The position numbers and the translations under genes are program-made. Shown piece by piece: positions 17,144 to 28,560 of a DNA stretch of 63,108 nt (the first letter of the stretch is position 1; each line of letters opens with the position of its first letter). The notes below the pieces were generated by a model. It was not told the origin of the DNA and did no database searches. It saw only the letters and a program-made list of their open reading frames with translations. Source of the stretch: Pseudomonadota bacterium (GTDB lineage: Bacteria > Pseudomonadota > Gammaproteobacteria > Burkholderiales > Sulfuriferulaceae); the NCBI GenBank assembly GCA_021845925.1, contig JAJZUW010000010.1, positions 1-63,108 of the forward strand. The letters are read 5' to 3'.

Positions 17144-18022
17144 TCAGACGCGAACCAGACTGGCAGCATCATGGCGGGGCTGCCAGCCCAGTTTACTGGC
17201 CGCCCGGGAGCAGTCCAGCGTCAGCGAGTGGTCCGCTCCCCTGATCCAGCCAGGTTCGCCGCCTGCGCCGGACAGGCGCCAGAGCAGAGTGAGCGAACCG
17301 GCCGCCAGCGCTGGCGGGATGCCGATGGCGTGGGGACGGTTGTGACGGATCACATCCCGTAAATTGAAAGTGTCGGGGGCTGCCAGGTTGAATGCCCCGC
17401 TGACTGGTGTTTTCAACGCCTGGACAATGGCATGCGCCACATCGGTTTCGTGGACGCATTGCAGCAAAGGTTGTGGGTCCGGCAAGCGGATGTAGGCTGG
17501 CAGGCGCAGCAACCGCTTGAGCAGGGGTTGGGCATTCGGTCCCAGGATGATGTGTGGTCGCAGGCTGATTGCCTGCGGCAGCCTGCTGGCCAGCCAGACG
17601 TCGATATCCCGCTTGTGTTCGGCATAACGGAAACCCGGAATCGGTTGCAATGGCGCGTTTTCGTTCAGGTCGAGTCCCTGACCGTAAACCGATGCGCTGG
17701 ACAGATGCACGATGCGTTCCATCCCGGCTGCTGCCTGCAGCCAACGTTGTGACAGGGTCAGGTTGATGTGTCGCATGCGTTCCAGCGACATGCGTCCGCG
17801 CAACACCACCCAGGCCATGTGAATCAGCGCGTCATGGTCTGAGAGACTGTGTTCCGGATCGAGACCGGCCAGATCCGCGCGCACATGGTGGTACTTGTGG
17901 TGATGCCAGACTGCCGGCGCCAGGTCGATGCCAGTGATCCGGCTGATTGCGGGATCGGCTGACAGCAAGGGCAGCAAGGCGCGCGCCAGGTGGCTGCTGC
18001 TGCCAGTCAGGACGACTTTCAT
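17144..18022 (-). CDS. NAD-dependent epimerase/dehydratase (extended SDR)
   Basis: This 292-residue extended short-chain dehydrogenase starts with a nucleotide-binding segment VVLTGSSSHLARALLPLL, in which the usual GxxGxxG is altered to GSSSHLA. A SSASVYGQG motif near residue 100 and a YAEHK (YxxxK catalytic pair) follow. It may act on a nucleotide sugar. The start at MKVVLTG (18022) is chosen because the longer frame covers the end of the neighbouring oxidoreductase gene. It overlaps that gene by 4 nt. Confidence 0.75.
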   Translation of the reverse strand: MKVVLTGSSSHLARALLPLLSADPAISRITGIDLAPAVWHHHKYHHVRADLAGLDPEHSLSDHDALIHMAWVVLRGRMSLERMRHINLTLSQRWLQAAAGMERIVHLSSASVYGQGLDLNENAPLQPIPGFRYAEHKRDIDVWLASRLPQAISLRPHIILGPNAQPLLKRLLRLPAYIRLPDPQPLLQCVHETDVAHAIVQALKTPVSGAFNLAAPDTFNLRDVIRHNRPHAIGIPPALAAGSLTLLWRLSGAGGEPGWIRGADHSLTLDCSRAASKLGWQPRHDAASLVRV

Positions 18023-19071
18023 GAACGGAAATGTGGCATGACATCTTCGGCCAGGCAATGCATGGATTCCTGTACCAGTGCGCTGTCCATGGCGCCAGCG
18101 CCGACTGCGCACAGCAGATGCGAGACGCCGGCTTCCTGGTAGGCGGCCAGCTTGTCGATGCATTCGGATGGCGAACCGACAACCACCATGCCAGCCAGTT
18201 CGAGCAGTTTCAGGTTGATGCCGAGTTTCATCAAGGAACGGAAACGGCCCAGATCATGGAAATGCTCGTAACTGGGATACAGCTTTTCCAGCACGGGCAG
18301 GGTGGTGGAAAACAGTTGCCGGTAAAACCATTCAAAGGCGGGTCTGGCCAGTTCGCGCGCGCGTTTGCCGTCCGGCAGACAGAAAATGCCCAGCGTCATG
18401 CCGGTGCGTGGTGCCTCGCTGGCTTGCCAGTGTTGCCGGTACTGGCGGATGTCTGCGCGCACCATTGCCCATGGCTTGAACGGGCCGGCCAGAACGCCCA
18501 GCTGTTCTTCGGCAGCCCAGACAAAAGTATCCGGGCTGACGGCTGCTGTCCACAACGGTGGGTGAGGTCGCTGGAGAACGCCAGGCGCCAGCGGAAGGTT
18601 GTCCAGCTGGAAATGCTGGCCGCTGAATTGCAGGGGTTGTCCACCAAAAGCCTGACGAAGAATGGCTAGCGATTCGCTGGTCAGGGTCCGGCTGTGTTGC
18701 ATGTCGATGCCGAAAGCGGTGAATTCGGCGGGAGAAAAACCACGTCCGATACCCATTTCCAGACGTCCGCCTGACAGATTGTCCAGGGTGGCTGCCCGTT
18801 CGGCAACCTGAACCGGGTGGTGATAGGGCAGGGGGGTGACTCCGAGTCCGAGACGCAGCCGTGAGGTGCGCTGCGACAATGCGGCCAGCACCAGATCCGG
18901 TGCGGCCGAATGCGAATAGACCGGCATAAAGTGGTGTTCGACCAGCCAGACACCTCCAAAACCAAGCTGTTCGCCAAGAACCATTTCGTCGAGGCACTGT
19001 CCGAATGCAGCGTGCTCGCTACGCGCAAGCGATGGCGGATTGGAAATTTCATAGAACAGATCGAATTGCAT
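18019..19071 (-). CDS. Luciferase-like (LLM class) flavin-dependent oxidoreductase
   Basis: The 350-residue protein has the bacterial-luciferase TIM-barrel pattern. LGFGGVWLVEHHF, then SQRTSRLRLGLGVTPLPYHHPVQVAERAA and the SGGRLEMGIGRGF segment are family hallmarks. The FMN-binding and substrate pockets are expected at the C-terminal ends of the strands. The substrate is unknown; group members oxidise alkanes, sulfonates or aldehydes. It is translationally coupled to the SDR gene, so the two may act in one modification pathway. Confidence 0.8.
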   Translation of the reverse strand: MQFDLFYEISNPPSLARSEHAAFGQCLDEMVLGEQLGFGGVWLVEHHFMPVYSHSAAPDLVLAALSQRTSRLRLGLGVTPLPYHHPVQVAERAATLDNLSGGRLEMGIGRGFSPAEFTAFGIDMQHSRTLTSESLAILRQAFGGQPLQFSGQHFQLDNLPLAPGVLQRPHPPLWTAAVSPDTFVWAAEEQLGVLAGPFKPWAMVRADIRQYRQHWQASEAPRTGMTLGIFCLPDGKRARELARPAFEWFYRQLFSTTLPVLEKLYPSYEHFHDLGRFRSLMKLGINLKLLELAGMVVVGSPSECIDKLAAYQEAGVSHLLCAVGAGAMDSALVQESMHCLAEDVMPHFRS

Positions 19072-19165
19072 CGCGTTATCATGCCACCAAGAGGTCGTTA
19101 CGACAAACAGTTTTGACCAGCGACCGACAGGTCAGAACGGATTCACAAAATCGTTACGTCAGGAA

Positions 19166-19195
19166 TTGTTCTTTACGAAACGATTTTGCTAGAAT
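19166..19195 (+). promoter_or_regulatory. Promoter of the mla operon
   Basis: TTGTTC (19166-19171) and TAGAAT (19190-19195) are spaced by 18 bp, with an extended TGC just before the -10. The ribosome-binding site GGAG (19213-19216) precedes the GTG start of mlaF. Confidence 0.55.
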
Positions 19196-19225
19196 ACGTG
19201 GGTCCCCGAACCGGAGAAGCAGCCA

Positions 19226-20041
19226 GTGCCATCTGACAATCTTGTCGAAATACGACACGTCAGTTTTTCGTATCGCAACCGTTCAGTCTTGCGCGACATC
19301 AGTCTGGTGATTCCGCGTGGCAAGACAATTGCCATCATGGGAGGCAGTGGATGCGGTAAAACCACGCTGCTGAAGCTGATCGGTGGTCAGATCAGACCTT
19401 CGGTTGGCGACGTCGTGGTCAATGGCGAAACCGTCAACCGTCTGGACAACGCCAGCCTGTACCGTTTGCGTCGTTCCATGGGCATGCTGTTCCAGTTTGG
19501 CGCGTTGTTCACGGATCTGAACGTGTTCGAGAACGTCGCATTCCAGATGCGCGAACATACCAATCTGCCCGAAGAAATGATCCGTGATCTGGTGCTGATG
19601 AAGCTGGATGCGGTCGGACTTCGCGGCGCACGCTCGCTGATGCCCTACGAACTGTCCGGCGGAATGGCCCGGCGTGCCGCCCTGGCCCGCGCCATCGCAC
19701 TGGATCCGATGCTGATGATGTACGACGAACCGTTTACCGGTCTGGACCCGATCTCAATGGGCGTGATCGGAAAACTGATCCGCCGCCTGAACGATGCACT
19801 CGGACTGACGTCGATTCTGGTGACCCATGATATCGAGGAATCCCTGAAAATGGTGGATTACGTGTACTTCATTTCGGATGGCCGTATCGAAGCCGAAGGA
19901 ACGCCAGACGAAATCCGCGCTTCCACCCAGCCGTTCGTGCACCAGTTTGTGCATGGCGAGGAAGATGGGCCCGTCCCGTTCCATTACCCGGCACCAGCCT
20001 ATGCTGTTGATCTGGGCCTGCCCGACCGGGAGTCGCGATGA
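19226..20041 (+). CDS. mlaF: MlaF: ATPase of the phospholipid transport complex
   Basis: The cytoplasmic ATPase of the MlaFEDB complex drives phospholipid movement between the outer and inner membrane. The 271-residue protein shows Walker [10 protein letters not shown], a QFGALF Q-loop, the signature LSGGMARR, Walker [13 protein letters not shown] and an H-loop THD. GTG is used as the start (19226), with GGAG 9 nt upstream. Its stop overlaps mlaE by 4 nt. Confidence 0.95.
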   Translation: MPSDNLVEIRHVSFSYRNRSVLRDISLVIPRGKTIAIMGGSGCGKTTLLKLIGGQIRPSVGDVVVNGETVNRLDNASLYRLRRSMGMLFQFGALFTDLNVFENVAFQMREHTNLPEEMIRDLVLMKLDAVGLRGARSLMPYELSGGMARRAALARAIALDPMLMMYDEPFTGLDPISMGVIGKLIRRLNDALGLTSILVTHDIEESLKMVDYVYFISDGRIEAEGTPDEIRASTQPFVHQFVHGEEDGPVPFHYPAPAYAVDLGLPDRESR

Positions 20042-20820
20042 AAGCCAATGTGATTTCCCGGCTGGGACGCACCACGCTGGATTCCATTGGTCGCCTGGGG
20101 GTGGCCAGCCGTTTCCTGATGATGATCCTCACCCGCTCTGCTACCAGCTGGCGGCGATTCGGCCTGATTGTGCGTGAAATCTATTCCAGTGGTGTTCTGT
20201 CGCTGGTGATCATTCTGGTGTCCGGGCTGTTTGTTGGCATGGTGCTCGGACTGCAGGGATACCAGACGCTGGAAACCTACGGCTCGGCAGAATCCCTTGG
20301 CGTTCTGGTGGCGTTGTCGCTGGTGCGGGAACTGGGGCCTGTCGTGGCAGCTCTGCTGTTCGCCAGCCGGGCGGGTTCGGCCATCACGGCGGAAGTCGGC
20401 CTGATGAAAACGACCGAACAGCTGCAGGCGATGGAAATGATGGCGGTCGATCCGATTGCCCGTATCATCGCGCCGCGTTTCTGGGGTGGTGTGATTTCCA
20501 TGCCCCTGCTGGCAGCCATTTTTTCGATCACGGGCATCTATGGCGGCTACATGATCGGTGTCCGCCTGCTGGGGATTGATGATGGGGCGTTCTGGTCACA
20601 GATGCAGTCGGCGGTTGATTTTCGCGAAGACATTGTCAATGGCGTGATCAAAAGTGGTGTGTTCGGCTTTGCCGTGACCACCATCGCACTGTTTGAAGGT
20701 TATGATGCCGTGCCGACGGCGGAGGGGATATCCCGTGCAACCACCCGCACCGTCGTGACTTCGTCACTGGCCATTCTGGCGCTGGATTTCATTTTGACCG
20801 CATTCATGTTCAGAGGATAA
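20038..20820 (+). CDS. mlaE: MlaE: permease of the phospholipid transport complex
   Basis: The 260-residue MlaE/Ttg2B-type permease has five or so hydrophobic helices and the conserved [21 protein letters not shown] region that contacts the ATPase. It forms the inner-membrane core of MlaFEDB. It overlaps mlaF by 4 nt and is followed 3 nt later by mlaD. Confidence 0.95.
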   Translation: MKANVISRLGRTTLDSIGRLGVASRFLMMILTRSATSWRRFGLIVREIYSSGVLSLVIILVSGLFVGMVLGLQGYQTLETYGSAESLGVLVALSLVRELGPVVAALLFASRAGSAITAEVGLMKTTEQLQAMEMMAVDPIARIIAPRFWGGVISMPLLAAIFSITGIYGGYMIGVRLLGIDDGAFWSQMQSAVDFREDIVNGVIKSGVFGFAVTTIALFEGYDAVPTAEGISRATTRTVVTSSLAILALDFILTAFMFRG

Positions 20821-20823
20821 ACC

Positions 20824-21327
20824 GTGGAAAGAACATTACTCGATTTCTGGGTCGGCCTGTTTGTCGCGGCCGGTCTGGCTGCGCTGTTTGCCCTGGCGCT
20901 GAAAGTCAGCAATGCCGACAGTTTTGGTGGTGGCGCAGGCTATACGGTCACGGCCAGTTTTGACAATATCGGAGGGCTGAAAGTGCGTGCTCCGGTCAAG
21001 AGCGCTGGCGTGCTGGTCGGGCGTGTCAGCGACATCCGTTTCGACAACAAGACATACAATGCAGTGGTGACGCTGCGACTGGATTCCAAGTATCAGTTTC
21101 CGCGTGACACTTCGGCCGCCATCATGACTTCCGGCCTGCTGGGCGAACAGTACCTGGCGCTGGAACCTGGTGCGGACGAACGCAATCTCAAACAGGGCGA
21201 TGCCATCCGCATTACCCAGTCGGCAGTGGTTCTTGAAAATCTGATCAGCCAGTTCCTGTATAATAAGGCGTCCGACGCATCCTCCTCGAGTCCGGAAGAT
21301 GCTCAGCACCCTGGAGCCAAACCATGA
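20824..21327 (+). CDS. mlaD: MlaD: MCE-domain substrate-binding protein
   Basis: This 167-residue protein has one N-terminal membrane anchor (DFWVGLFVAAGLAALFALAL). A single MCE domain follows, beginning YTVTASFDNIGGLKVRAPVKSAGV, and includes LLGEQYLALEPG. MlaD forms a hexameric ring on MlaE in the periplasm that channels lipid. The length is normal. A GTG start is used. Its end overlaps the TolC-like gene by 4 nt, so that unusual neighbour is translationally part of the operon. Confidence 0.95.
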   Translation: MERTLLDFWVGLFVAAGLAALFALALKVSNADSFGGGAGYTVTASFDNIGGLKVRAPVKSAGVLVGRVSDIRFDNKTYNAVVTLRLDSKYQFPRDTSAAIMTSGLLGEQYLALEPGADERNLKQGDAIRITQSAVVLENLISQFLYNKASDASSSSPEDAQHPGAKP

Positions 21328-22679
21328 TCAGACACGTACCACTGGCCTTGTCCATCCTGCTTGCCGGCGCGGCAGAGCCAGTTCTGGCGCAAACCATCAA
21401 CCTTGACCAGGCCATCAACATGACCCTGCATGCTGATCCCAGCATCAAGGAGAAACAGGAACTGGTTGAATCCGCCCGTGCCTTGCTGGACGAGGTCAAA
21501 GGACATGAAGGCGTCATGATCGATGCCAACCTGTTCGAGGGGCTGGCACCCGCAGTGCATGGTGGGTTTTTCCAGGGCGGTGCCTACACCGGCTCTACGC
21601 CGCGTACGGATGGTCCGTTGCCGGACGGTTTGTCTGACTGGACATCTCTGCAGTTTGCCGTCATCAAACCACTGTATACCTTTGGCAAGATCGAAGCCTA
21701 CAGCGAAGCGGCAGAAGGCAATATCGACGTCAAGAAAGCCGATGTTCGCCTGCGTCAGGCTGAAATGGTGAAAAAGGTCAAAAAAGCCTGGTTTGCCTAT
21801 CTGACCTCGCGTGACCTGGATCGCCTGTTGCTGGATGTCCAGTCGCACCTGAATGATGCCATCAGCCTGGTCAAGCGCAATCTGGATTCCAACAATGGTC
21901 AGTCCCGTCAGACCGACCTGTACGCATTGCAGGCAGCCCAGGGCATGCTGGACAAGTACATTGCCCAGGCGCAGGCGGTTGAAAAGATCAGTATGGAAGG
22001 TCTCAAGATCCTGACCGGCGTCGGCATGAATGGTGAGCTGGATGTGACCGACGAAGACCTTGAGCCGGTACCTTTGCCGGAAGGCACCCTGGATGACTAC
22101 AAGAACCGGGCGCTGAGCGACCGGCCCGAGATGGCACAGGTGGAAGCCGGCATGCGTGCCCGCCGTGCGCTGATCCAGGCGCACAAGGCCGAAATGTATC
22201 CCAATCTTTACGCCGGCGTGATTGGCGAAGCCAATTATGCTTCCAACCGGTCGATGCTGAACAACCCATTCATCTACGATCCGTTCAACAACGTTGGCGT
22301 CACGCCGGTAATCGGCCTGCAATGGAGTCTGGAGCCTGGTGTCATCAATGCCCAGCAGGCCCAGCAGCAGGCAGAATTCGACGCCTTGACCTTCAAGGCC
22401 CAGTACGCCCAGGCAGGCATCCCGTTTGAAGTCTCGGAAGCCTGGAACAAACTGCATGCGGATTATGATTCGCAGCGCGCACTGGCCCAGGGTTCTGCTG
22501 CCGCACGTCGATGGATGATTGCTTCGCTGGCCGATTTCAATGCCGGGCTCGAAAAGGCCGACAAGGTGGCCGAAGCGCTGAAAACCTATGCATTGACCCA
22601 GGCCGAATACCTGCAAACCGTTGACAACTACAACATGGATGTGGCGGAACTGGCCGAAGTGACCGGTGCGCCACGCTGA
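21324..22679 (+). CDS. TolC-family outer-membrane channel inside the mla operon
   Basis: The 451-residue protein has a signal peptide (about residues 1-22, cleaved after VLA) and two OEP repeats (INLDQAINMTLHADPSI; RALIQAHKAEMYPNLYAGV). The long central helices are predicted to form the periplasmic tunnel. Betaproteobacterial mla operons often carry mlaA (vacJ) between mlaD and mlaC; here a TolC relative occupies that place, with a 4-nt overlap with mlaD. It could be a channel partner of MlaFEDB or of the ABC-2 exporter encoded downstream. It is not an mlaA homologue. The family call is firm; the partner is inference. Confidence 0.85.
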   Translation: MIRHVPLALSILLAGAAEPVLAQTINLDQAINMTLHADPSIKEKQELVESARALLDEVKGHEGVMIDANLFEGLAPAVHGGFFQGGAYTGSTPRTDGPLPDGLSDWTSLQFAVIKPLYTFGKIEAYSEAAEGNIDVKKADVRLRQAEMVKKVKKAWFAYLTSRDLDRLLLDVQSHLNDAISLVKRNLDSNNGQSRQTDLYALQAAQGMLDKYIAQAQAVEKISMEGLKILTGVGMNGELDVTDEDLEPVPLPEGTLDDYKNRALSDRPEMAQVEAGMRARRALIQAHKAEMYPNLYAGVIGEANYASNRSMLNNPFIYDPFNNVGVTPVIGLQWSLEPGVINAQQAQQQAEFDALTFKAQYAQAGIPFEVSEAWNKLHADYDSQRALAQGSAAARRWMIASLADFNAGLEKADKVAEALKTYALTQAEYLQTVDNYNMDVAELAEVTGAPR

Positions 22680-22709
22680 CCAATAACCTCCTGCCAGGAT
22701 GAGAGAATC

Positions 22710-23336
22710 ATGATCATTGAGCAACTGAAACGATTCGCCGTGGTTTGCCTGTTCGGGCTGACAAGCCTGCAGGCTTGCGCCGATGTGACGCCGCCGGATG
22801 TTCTGGTGCGCAACACCACGCTCGAAGTCACCGGAATCCTGAAAAAGGACAAGAACGAGCTGAACAGCGACCGGCAGAAACTGTATGACCTGATTGACGC
22901 CAAGGTGCTGCCGCACTTTGATTTCACCCAGATGACCAAACTGGCGATTGGCCGCTACTGGCGACAGGCCACGCCTGCCCAGCAGCAGGAACTGGTGCGT
23001 CAGTTCCGTACCTTGCTGGTGCGTACCTATGCCGGTGCACTGGCAGCGTTCAACAATCAGACCATCCAGTTCAAGCCGTTTTCCATGCCAGCTTCCGGTG
23101 GAGACGTGGTGGTGGAAACCCAGGTCAAACAGCCGGGTGCACAGCCGATCCCGATCAATTACAGCATGGAGCAGACCGCCGATGGCTGGAAAGTGTATGA
23201 CGTCAGCATCGACGGCGTGAGTCTGGTCACCAACTACCGCAGCTCGTTTGGCCAGGAAATTCATCGCAGTGGTGTCGATGGACTCATCAGGACGCTGAGC
23301 GATCGCAACCGGCAAAACACGGCATCGGTGAAGTAA
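22710..23336 (+). CDS. mlaC: MlaC: periplasmic phospholipid-binding shuttle
   Basis: This 208-residue Ttg2D/MlaC protein has a signal peptide ending around ACAD (residue 25). The family pattern includes KLYDLIDAKVLPHFDFTQM, RYWRQATPAQQQELV and YDVSIDGVSLVTNYR. It ferries phospholipid between the outer-membrane component and MlaD. Its last base is shared with mlaB. Confidence 0.95.
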   Translation: MIIEQLKRFAVVCLFGLTSLQACADVTPPDVLVRNTTLEVTGILKKDKNELNSDRQKLYDLIDAKVLPHFDFTQMTKLAIGRYWRQATPAQQQELVRQFRTLLVRTYAGALAAFNNQTIQFKPFSMPASGGDVVVETQVKQPGAQPIPINYSMEQTADGWKVYDVSIDGVSLVTNYRSSFGQEIHRSGVDGLIRTLSDRNRQNTASVK

Positions 23337-23623
23337 TGTCGGCAGAAAACGTCTGGGCAGTGCCAGAAAGACTGGACATTTCCGGCATTCGCGAAGTGCT
23401 GGCCCAGGCCAGGCAGGCCATTGCCGCGCGCCGCCTGCAATTTGATTTCGCAGCCGTCCGGCAGGTCGATTCCAGTGCGCTGGCCCTGATTCTTGCGTGT
23501 CAGCGCGAGGCGGGGCGCGCGGGCGGACAACTGGTCTGCCTCAACCTGCCGGATAATCTGCACAGTCTGGCGCGTCTGTATGGCGTGGATGCCCTGATTG
23601 ATGGCAAGGGACAGTCTGCATGA
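23336..23623 (+). CDS. mlaB: MlaB: STAS-domain regulator of the Mla ATPase
   Basis: This 95-residue single STAS domain contains FAAVRQVDSSALALILACQR; the DSSAL segment corresponds to the conserved STAS phospho-acceptor loop. MlaB binds MlaF and stabilises the complex. It is coupled to mlaC (1-nt overlap) and to the next ATPase gene (4-nt overlap). Confidence 0.92.
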   Translation: MSAENVWAVPERLDISGIREVLAQARQAIAARRLQFDFAAVRQVDSSALALILACQREAGRAGGQLVCLNLPDNLHSLARLYGVDALIDGKGQSA

Positions 23624-24522
23624 CGGTAGCTGCATTGAGCGTTCGTGGACTGAACAAGCGTTTCGGTTCACTGCATGCCCTGAAGGATGTGTCACTCGAG
23701 GTGGCCCAGGGTGAATTTTTTGCCCTGCTGGGGCCGAATGGCGCCGGTAAAACCACGCTGATCAGCATCCTGGCCGGCCTGACCCGCGCCGATGCCGGTG
23801 AAGCCCGCATCATGGGGCATTGCGTGCAGCGCGATTACCGTCAGGCACGCCGTCTGCTCGGTGTTGTGCCGCAGGAACTGGCCTTCGATCCGTTTCTGAC
23901 TGTGCGGGAAACCCTGCAGATCCAGTCGGGTTACTTCGGCCTGCGTCACAATCACGTCTGGATCGACGAAATTCTCGAACAGCTCGGTTTGCAGGACAAG
24001 GCAAACAGCAACATGCGTGCATTGTCGGGCGGCATGAAACGGCGCGTGCTGGTGGCCCAGGCTCTGGTCCACAAACCGCCGGTCATCATTTTGGACGAAC
24101 CGACTGCCGGCGTGGACGTTGAACTGCGTCAGTCGTTGTGGCAATTCATCCGTCAACTGAATCGCGATGGCCATACCATCATTCTGACCACCCATTACCT
24201 GGAAGAAGCCGAATCGCTGTGCGAGCGGATTGCCATGCTGAAGCTCGGCCAGATCGTCGCACTCGACCGCACGTCAAACCTGCTGCGTTCGGGCGGCGAA
24301 CTGCATCTGGAAATCCGGCTCGATCGTGCCGAAGTGCCGGTCGCCCTGCAGGCGCGTGCCCGCATACTGGGCGAACGCCGCTTCGGTCTGCATCTGGCAT
24401 CGGCAGCTGACATCGAACCGGTACTCGCCGCTGTCCGCGAAGCAGGGGCCAGAATCGAAGACATTTCATTGCGGCACCCAGACCTGGAAGATATTTTTGT
24501 GCAGATCATGGAGCGTACATGA
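23620..24522 (+). CDS. YadG-like ABC-2 exporter ATPase
   Basis: The 300-residue ATPase has Walker A GPNGAGKTT, the signature LSGGMKRR, Walker B VIILDEPTAGVD and the switch THYLEEAE, then a C-terminal accessory domain. It pairs with the overlapping permease gene as an ABC-2 exporter. The same gene pair commonly follows mla genes in betaproteobacteria. The substrate is unknown. Confidence 0.9.
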   Translation: MTVAALSVRGLNKRFGSLHALKDVSLEVAQGEFFALLGPNGAGKTTLISILAGLTRADAGEARIMGHCVQRDYRQARRLLGVVPQELAFDPFLTVRETLQIQSGYFGLRHNHVWIDEILEQLGLQDKANSNMRALSGGMKRRVLVAQALVHKPPVIILDEPTAGVDVELRQSLWQFIRQLNRDGHTIILTTHYLEEAESLCERIAMLKLGQIVALDRTSNLLRSGGELHLEIRLDRAEVPVALQARARILGERRFGLHLASAADIEPVLAAVREAGARIEDISLRHPDLEDIFVQIMERT

Positions 24523-25274
24523 GCGGTTTTCCCACCTTGCTGTACAAGGAATTGCTGCGCTTCTGGCGTGTCTGGTTCCAGACCGTAGTGGCGCCCATCA
24601 TTACCGCCATGCTGTATCTGCTGATTTTTTCCCATGCACTGGCTAACCATGTCCAGGTGTATCCCGGCATCAGCTATGTCAGTTTTCTGGTTCCCGGTCT
24701 GGTCATGATGTCACTGCTGCAAAATGCCTTTGCCAACAGCTCATCCAGCCTGATCCAGTCCAAGATTACCGGCAACATCGTTTTCGTGCTGCTGCCGCCG
24801 ATATCCTGGTTCGAGTTTTATCTGGCCTACCTGTGCGGTTCCGTATTCCGTGGCGTGATGGTCGGCGCGGGCGTCTGGCTGGGTACGCTGGCATTCGCAC
24901 CGCCCCAGTTGTCACATCCCTTGTGGAGTCTGGTGTTTGCCCTGCTTGGCGGTGGTCTGCTCGGGACGCTTGGCATCATTGCTGGTATCTGGTCGGAAAA
25001 ATTCGATCAGCTGGCTGCGTTCCAGAACTTCATCATCATGCCGCTGACGTTTTTGTCTGGTGTGTTTTATTCGATTCATTCCCTGCCTTCATTCTGGTTT
25101 GCCGTTTCGCGATTCAATCCGGTTTTCTACCTGATTGACGGATTCCGTTATGGTTTTTTTGGCGCCAGCGATGTCTCTCCCATATTGAGCCTGCTGGTCG
25201 CTGGCACCTGTTTTGTGGCATTATCTGCAGTCTGCCTGCTGATGTTGCAGCGGGGCTACAAACTGCGGCACTGA
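24519..25274 (+). CDS. YadH-like ABC-2 exporter permease
   Basis: This 251-residue permease has six hydrophobic segments and the ABC-2 signature around PLTFLSGVFYSIHSLP. A short amphipathic start (LLYKELLRFWRVW) precedes helix 1. It is coupled to the ATPase gene by a 4-nt overlap. It may extrude a lipid or polysaccharide precursor; this is not shown by the sequence. Confidence 0.9.
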   Translation: MSGFPTLLYKELLRFWRVWFQTVVAPIITAMLYLLIFSHALANHVQVYPGISYVSFLVPGLVMMSLLQNAFANSSSSLIQSKITGNIVFVLLPPISWFEFYLAYLCGSVFRGVMVGAGVWLGTLAFAPPQLSHPLWSLVFALLGGGLLGTLGIIAGIWSEKFDQLAAFQNFIIMPLTFLSGVFYSIHSLPSFWFAVSRFNPVFYLIDGFRYGFFGASDVSPILSLLVAGTCFVALSAVCLLMLQRGYKLRH

Positions 25275-25301
25275 TTCACACCTCCGATCGGAAACAAACG
25301 C

Positions 25302-26803
<1,502 letters not shown>

Positions 26804-26810
26804 GGTTGTC

Positions 26811-27464
26811 ATGATTACCATTGCCCTGTCGAAAGGTCGCATTTTTCAGGAAACCGCTCCATTGCTGGAAGCTGCCGGCATCCGAGCCAATGACGATCCG
26901 GAAAAATCGCGCAAGCTCATCATTTCAACCAACCGGCCGGATGTCCGTTTGCTGATCCTGCGGGCCACGGATGTTCCGACCTACGTCGAGCACGGCGCTG
27001 CCGATGTGGGTATTGCTGGCCGTGATGTGCTGATCGAACATGGCGGCGCGAACATTTACCAGCCGCTGGATCTGGGTATCGCCCGATGCCAGATGATGGT
27101 GGCTGCACATGCTGCATTTGATTACACGCGTGCGGTCAGACCAGGCGGGCGTTTGCGCGTGGCAACCAAATATACGCGCATTGCGAGTGATTATTTTGCC
27201 GGCCTTGGCATGCATATCGATCTGATCAAACTGTACGGGTCGATGGAACTGGCGCCACTGGTTCAGTTGTCGGAAGTGATCGTCGATCTGGTGAGCAGCG
27301 GCGCCACGCTGAAGGCCAACAGTCTTGTGTCTGTGGCCCACATCATGGATATCAGCTCGATGCTGATCGTCAACCAGGCAGCACTGAAACTGAAGCGGAA
27401 AGAAATCCAGCCGTTGATCGACACTTTTGCCCGTACCGTTGAATCGCTGAATGCCAATACCTGA
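26811..27464 (+). CDS. hisG: HisG: ATP phosphoribosyltransferase, short form
   Basis: This enzyme catalyses the first step of histidine synthesis from ATP and PRPP. The 217-residue short form has [12 protein letters not shown] at the start and the PRPP-loop motif [13 protein letters not shown]. Short HisG needs the HisZ regulatory subunit, which is not in this window. The start is the ATG at 26811, 7 nt after murA. It is not followed by hisD, hisC or hisB; a glycosyltransferase overlaps its end by 14 nt. Confidence 0.93.
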   Translation: MITIALSKGRIFQETAPLLEAAGIRANDDPEKSRKLIISTNRPDVRLLILRATDVPTYVEHGAADVGIAGRDVLIEHGGANIYQPLDLGIARCQMMVAAHAAFDYTRAVRPGGRLRVATKYTRIASDYFAGLGMHIDLIKLYGSMELAPLVQLSEVIVDLVSSGATLKANSLVSVAHIMDISSMLIVNQAALKLKRKEIQPLIDTFARTVESLNANT

Positions 27465-28518
27465 TGCAGAGCAGATCCGGCGTATTCTGATCATCAAATG
27501 GAGTGCGCTGGGCGACATTGCCATGTCAACCTGCATCATGCAGGATGTCGCGCTGGCATTTCCACATGCGGAAATTCACCTCAACACCCAGCCGCCATGG
27601 GATAGACTGTTTCGCGAGGATCCACGTTTTGCAAAGGTGCTGTCGATTGCCGTTCGCGAAAAGGGCCGCCGATGGCACAACACATGGCGATGGCTGCAGA
27701 ACGTGCGCCAGGGCAACTACGATCTGATTGTCGATCTGCAGTCCAATGACCGTTCACGCCTGATGCTGGCCTGGTTGCGTCTGACCGGCAACCGGAGTCT
27801 GATCATTGGCAACAAGCCTGGTTTTCCGTGGCATTTCAGTGGCCCGCCCACCGGTGCCGCCAACCCGGTGGACCGCATGCGTGCCAGTCTGCAGGCTGCT
27901 GGCATTCCAACCCGCACGGCACGACCGTCATTCCATATTCCGGATCACAACCGCCAGCATGCCGCCCAGTTGCTGGCCAGTCATGGCCTGCAAGCCGGCA
28001 GCTATGCTGTGTTTTATCCCGGTTGTCAGGCAGCCGGTTATCTCAAGCGCTGGGGCAACGCCAATTATGCCGGCCTTGCCCGTATGCTGCTGGACCAGGG
28101 TCGGGTCAACCAGGTGGTTCTGGTTGGTGGCAAGGATGAGCTGGATGATTGCACGGCAATCGCGAATCTGGCTGGCAAAGGTGTGGTCAATCTGTGTGGC
28201 CGGACCGAAGTGCTGGATATTATCCCCATTGCGCAGGGTGCTGCCCTGCAGGTGGGCAATGATACCGGAACAGCACATCTGGCCGCAGCATCCAGTGTCC
28301 CGATGGTTGTCGTTTGCGGACCTACCGACGTCGGGCGGGTCCGTCCGCAGGGTGACAATGTGATCGGTATCCAGGCCGAGCTGCCCTGCATGAACTGTTA
28401 TTGCCGGCATCCGTGCGATCACCACAGCTGCATGAAGGCCATTCGCCCGGTCGATGTGCTGAACGCAATTGACAATCCACCAGCCGGTCGGGTGGTGCTG
28501 CTGAAACCGGCCTCCTGA
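27451..28518 (+). CDS. GT9-family glycosyltransferase (heptosyltransferase-like)
   Basis: The 355-residue protein belongs to the ADP-heptose:LPS heptosyltransferase family. [16 protein letters not shown] is the N-terminal GT9 motif, and a nucleotide-sugar site of the type [14 protein letters not shown] and VVVCGPTD lies in the C-terminal half. A Cys/His-rich stretch ([17 protein letters not shown]) is near the end. It probably adds an LPS core sugar. It overlaps hisG by 14 nt, which is unusual for a his locus. Confidence 0.85.
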   Translation: MPIPDAEQIRRILIIKWSALGDIAMSTCIMQDVALAFPHAEIHLNTQPPWDRLFREDPRFAKVLSIAVREKGRRWHNTWRWLQNVRQGNYDLIVDLQSNDRSRLMLAWLRLTGNRSLIIGNKPGFPWHFSGPPTGAANPVDRMRASLQAAGIPTRTARPSFHIPDHNRQHAAQLLASHGLQAGSYAVFYPGCQAAGYLKRWGNANYAGLARMLLDQGRVNQVVLVGGKDELDDCTAIANLAGKGVVNLCGRTEVLDIIPIAQGAALQVGNDTGTAHLAAASSVPMVVVCGPTDVGRVRPQGDNVIGIQAELPCMNCYCRHPCDHHSCMKAIRPVDVLNAIDNPPAGRVVLLKPAS

Positions 28519-28560
28519 CTTTTTGCGGCGCAACTGGCAAGAAAGCCGGGCTGGCCCCGG

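Noticed and set aside
21303-23315. 670-codon open frame opposite the TolC-like gene and mlaC
   Set aside because: It is antisense to two well-supported genes and shows no family features.
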